A stretch of DNA of 6,468 nt from Actinomycetota bacterium (GTDB lineage: Bacteria; Actinomycetota; Acidimicrobiia; Acidimicrobiales; RAAP-2): positions 1 through 6,468 of the forward strand of contig WLKR01000066.1 of the NCBI GenBank assembly GCA_009701115.1, written 5' to 3'. Below the pieces are notes generated by a model that made no database searches, had not been told where the DNA came from, and worked only from the letters and a program-made list of their open reading frames with translations. The position numbers and the translations under genes are program-made. Below, piece after piece: positions 5,628-6,468 of the stretch (within the stretch, counting starts at the first letter, position 1; every line of letters begins with the position of its first letter).

Positions 5628-6070
5628 TTGGCTAGTGCGGCCAGGGCCTGGTCGACGTGGGCGTTCATGTTGAACTCAGAACTAATGACGGCGCGAATCG
5701 TGCGGTCCTGATTAATCACGAACGTGGTGCGCTTCACCTTGAGTAGACCGATGGCCCGCTTGACGCCGTAGGACTTCGCCACGGCCCCGTCGGTGTCGGC
5801 GAGCAGGGGGTAGTCGAAGTTGTGCTGGGAGGAGAACTCGGCCTGCTTGGCCACGTCGTCCATGGAGATGCCGACGCGCTGGGCGTGAAAGTCGGCGAAG
5901 GCCGAGGCGTTGTCCCGGAAGGAACAGGCTTCCTTGGTGCAGCCCGTCGTCATGGCGGCGGGGTAGAAGAAAAGAACTACCGGACCGTTAGTCAAAAGTG
6001 TGGACAGTTGTTGGGTCTGTCCGTTCTGGTCGGTCAATGAAAAATCGGGGGCGAGGTCACCTTGGCGCAT
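5624..6070 (-). CDS. Peroxiredoxin, Bcp/PrxQ type
   Basis: Thiol peroxidase that reduces hydrogen peroxide and organic hydroperoxides in the cytoplasm; 148 residues, usual length. The thioredoxin fold opens with GDLAPDFSLTDQNG. The active-site PX3TX2C is P37-AAM-T41-TG-C44, with C44 as the peroxidatic cysteine. C49 is five residues later and is the resolving cysteine of the PrxQ/Bcp type (CX4C, cf. E. coli C45 and C50), forming an intramolecular disulfide reduced by thioredoxin. The conserved helix-flanking Arg is in KRTTFVI. ATG at 6070 follows a TAACCT box by six bases. The upstream regulator ends only 14 bp away, so both read-through and its own leaderless transcript are possible. The stop shares the CTAG at 5624-5627 with the fae-like gene. 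Confidence 0.93.
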   Translation of the reverse strand: MRQGDLAPDFSLTDQNGQTQQLSTLLTNGPVVLFFYPAAMTTGCTKEACSFRDNASAFADFHAQRVGISMDDVAKQAEFSSQHNFDYPLLADTDGAVAKSYGVKRAIGLLKVKRTTFVINQDRTIRAVISSEFNMNAHVDQALAALAN

Positions 6071-6082
6071 GGCACAAGGTTA
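6070..6082 (-). promoter_or_regulatory. Leaderless promoter -10 box of the peroxiredoxin gene
   Basis: On the - strand TAACCT (6082-6077) stands six bases (TGTGCC) before the ATG at 6070, within the 14-bp gap after the regulator gene. No Shine-Dalgarno sequence is present. This is the fourth TANNNT-N6-start arrangement in the window. Confidence 0.45.
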
Positions 6083-6084
6083 GG

Positions 6085-6468
6085 TCACGGGTCGAGACGA
6101 AACCCGACGCCGCGAATGGTGAGTAGGTGGATGGGGTTGCTCGGATCCGCTTCCAGCTTTTGGCGCAAGCGCTTTACGTGGGTGTCGAGGGTGCGGGTAT
6201 CGGCGAGGTCGCGGCCCCACCAAATCTCGTCCAGGCACTCGTCACGAGTAACGACCTGACCGAGGCGGGAGGCAAAGAGGGCCAACAGATCGAACTCCTT
6301 GCGGGAGAGTTCTAGTTCGACGCCGTCGCGCACCACGGAACGGCGAATGGTGTCGATCCGGAACTCACCGATGCTCATGATCACGTCGTTGGCCGGCTCG
6401 CTGCCGCTGCGGCGAAGCACGGCCCGAATGCGGGCAATGAGTTCGCGGAGACGGTAGGGCTTGGTGAC
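6085..6468 (-). CDS. OmpR-family response regulator, C-terminal part; 5' end outside window
   Basis: DNA-binding two-component response regulator; 127 residues are visible and the frame runs off the right edge. The first residues (VTKPYRLRELIARIRAVLRR) are the end of a receiver domain, with the conserved Lys-Pro of its active site at 3-4, so GTG at 6420 is internal, not the start. After a short linker comes the winged-helix domain (about 32-125): a four-stranded sheet, LSRKEFDLLALF, VVTRDECLDEIWW, the recognition helix TRTLDTHVKRLRQKLE (91-106) and the wing TIRGVGFRL. The recognition region resembles RegX3/PhoP-type regulators (KTLDVHVKRLRSKIE in mycobacterial RegX3, from memory), but the regulon cannot be assigned. 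A partner kinase, if linked, would be outside the window. The phosphoacceptor Asp is not visible. Confidence 0.93.
   Translation of the reverse strand, partial: VTKPYRLRELIARIRAVLRRSGSEPANDVIMSIGEFRIDTIRRSVVRDGVELELSRKEFDLLALFASRLGQVVTRDECLDEIWWGRDLADTRTLDTHVKRLRQKLEADPSNPIHLLTIRGVGFRLDP

Overview
The window looks like a gene-dense chromosomal segment from a high-GC actinobacterium. Coding frames favour G/C at third positions, intergenic gaps are tiny, and GTG starts occur. Several genes appear to be leaderless, with a TANNNT -10 box exactly six bases before the start codon. The proteins also have an actinobacterial look: ArsC with a GCGDxCP segment, a RegX3/PhoP-like response regulator and a HalD/BesD-like oxygenase. 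The exact lineage cannot be fixed from the sequence; an Acidimicrobiia-type organism is only a guess. No rRNA, tRNA, insertion sequence or CRISPR array was seen.

Layout. (1) Positions 2-1041, + strand: the 3' part of an ars-type aquaporin gene, overlapping by ATGA with arsC (arsenate reductase), then a strong bidirectional hairpin terminator. (2) Positions 1119-1895, - strand: a short-chain dehydrogenase resembling type II 3-hydroxyacyl-CoA dehydrogenase (HSD10-like). It is divergent from rlmN (1993-3027, +), a radical-SAM 23S rRNA/tRNA adenine C2-methyltransferase. (3) Positions 2990-4243, - strand: an MFS exporter whose 3' end overlaps rlmN by 38 bp. It is divergent, across a 56-bp gap, from (4) a + strand pair: a 2-oxoglutarate/Fe(II) oxygenase (4300-5130) and a formaldehyde-activating-enzyme (Fae) homologue (5127-5627), joined by a GTGA overlap. 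(5) Positions 5624-6468, - strand: a Bcp-type peroxiredoxin whose stop codon interlocks with the fae stop. Upstream of it, 14 bp away, is the C-terminal part of an OmpR-family response regulator that runs off the window.

How the genes work together. Aquaporin plus ArsC is a known detoxification pairing: ArsC reduces arsenate to arsenite, and the channel lets arsenite out down its gradient. The most novel module is the coupled oxygenase-Fae pair. Fe(II)/2OG oxygenases that hydroxylate N- or O-methyl groups release formaldehyde, and Fae-family proteins capture formaldehyde on a pterin cofactor. The pair could therefore be a self-contained demethylate-and-capture unit. This is inference; neither substrate nor cofactor can be read from the sequence. 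The remaining genes look like housekeeping, transport and redox functions with no clear functional link to each other.
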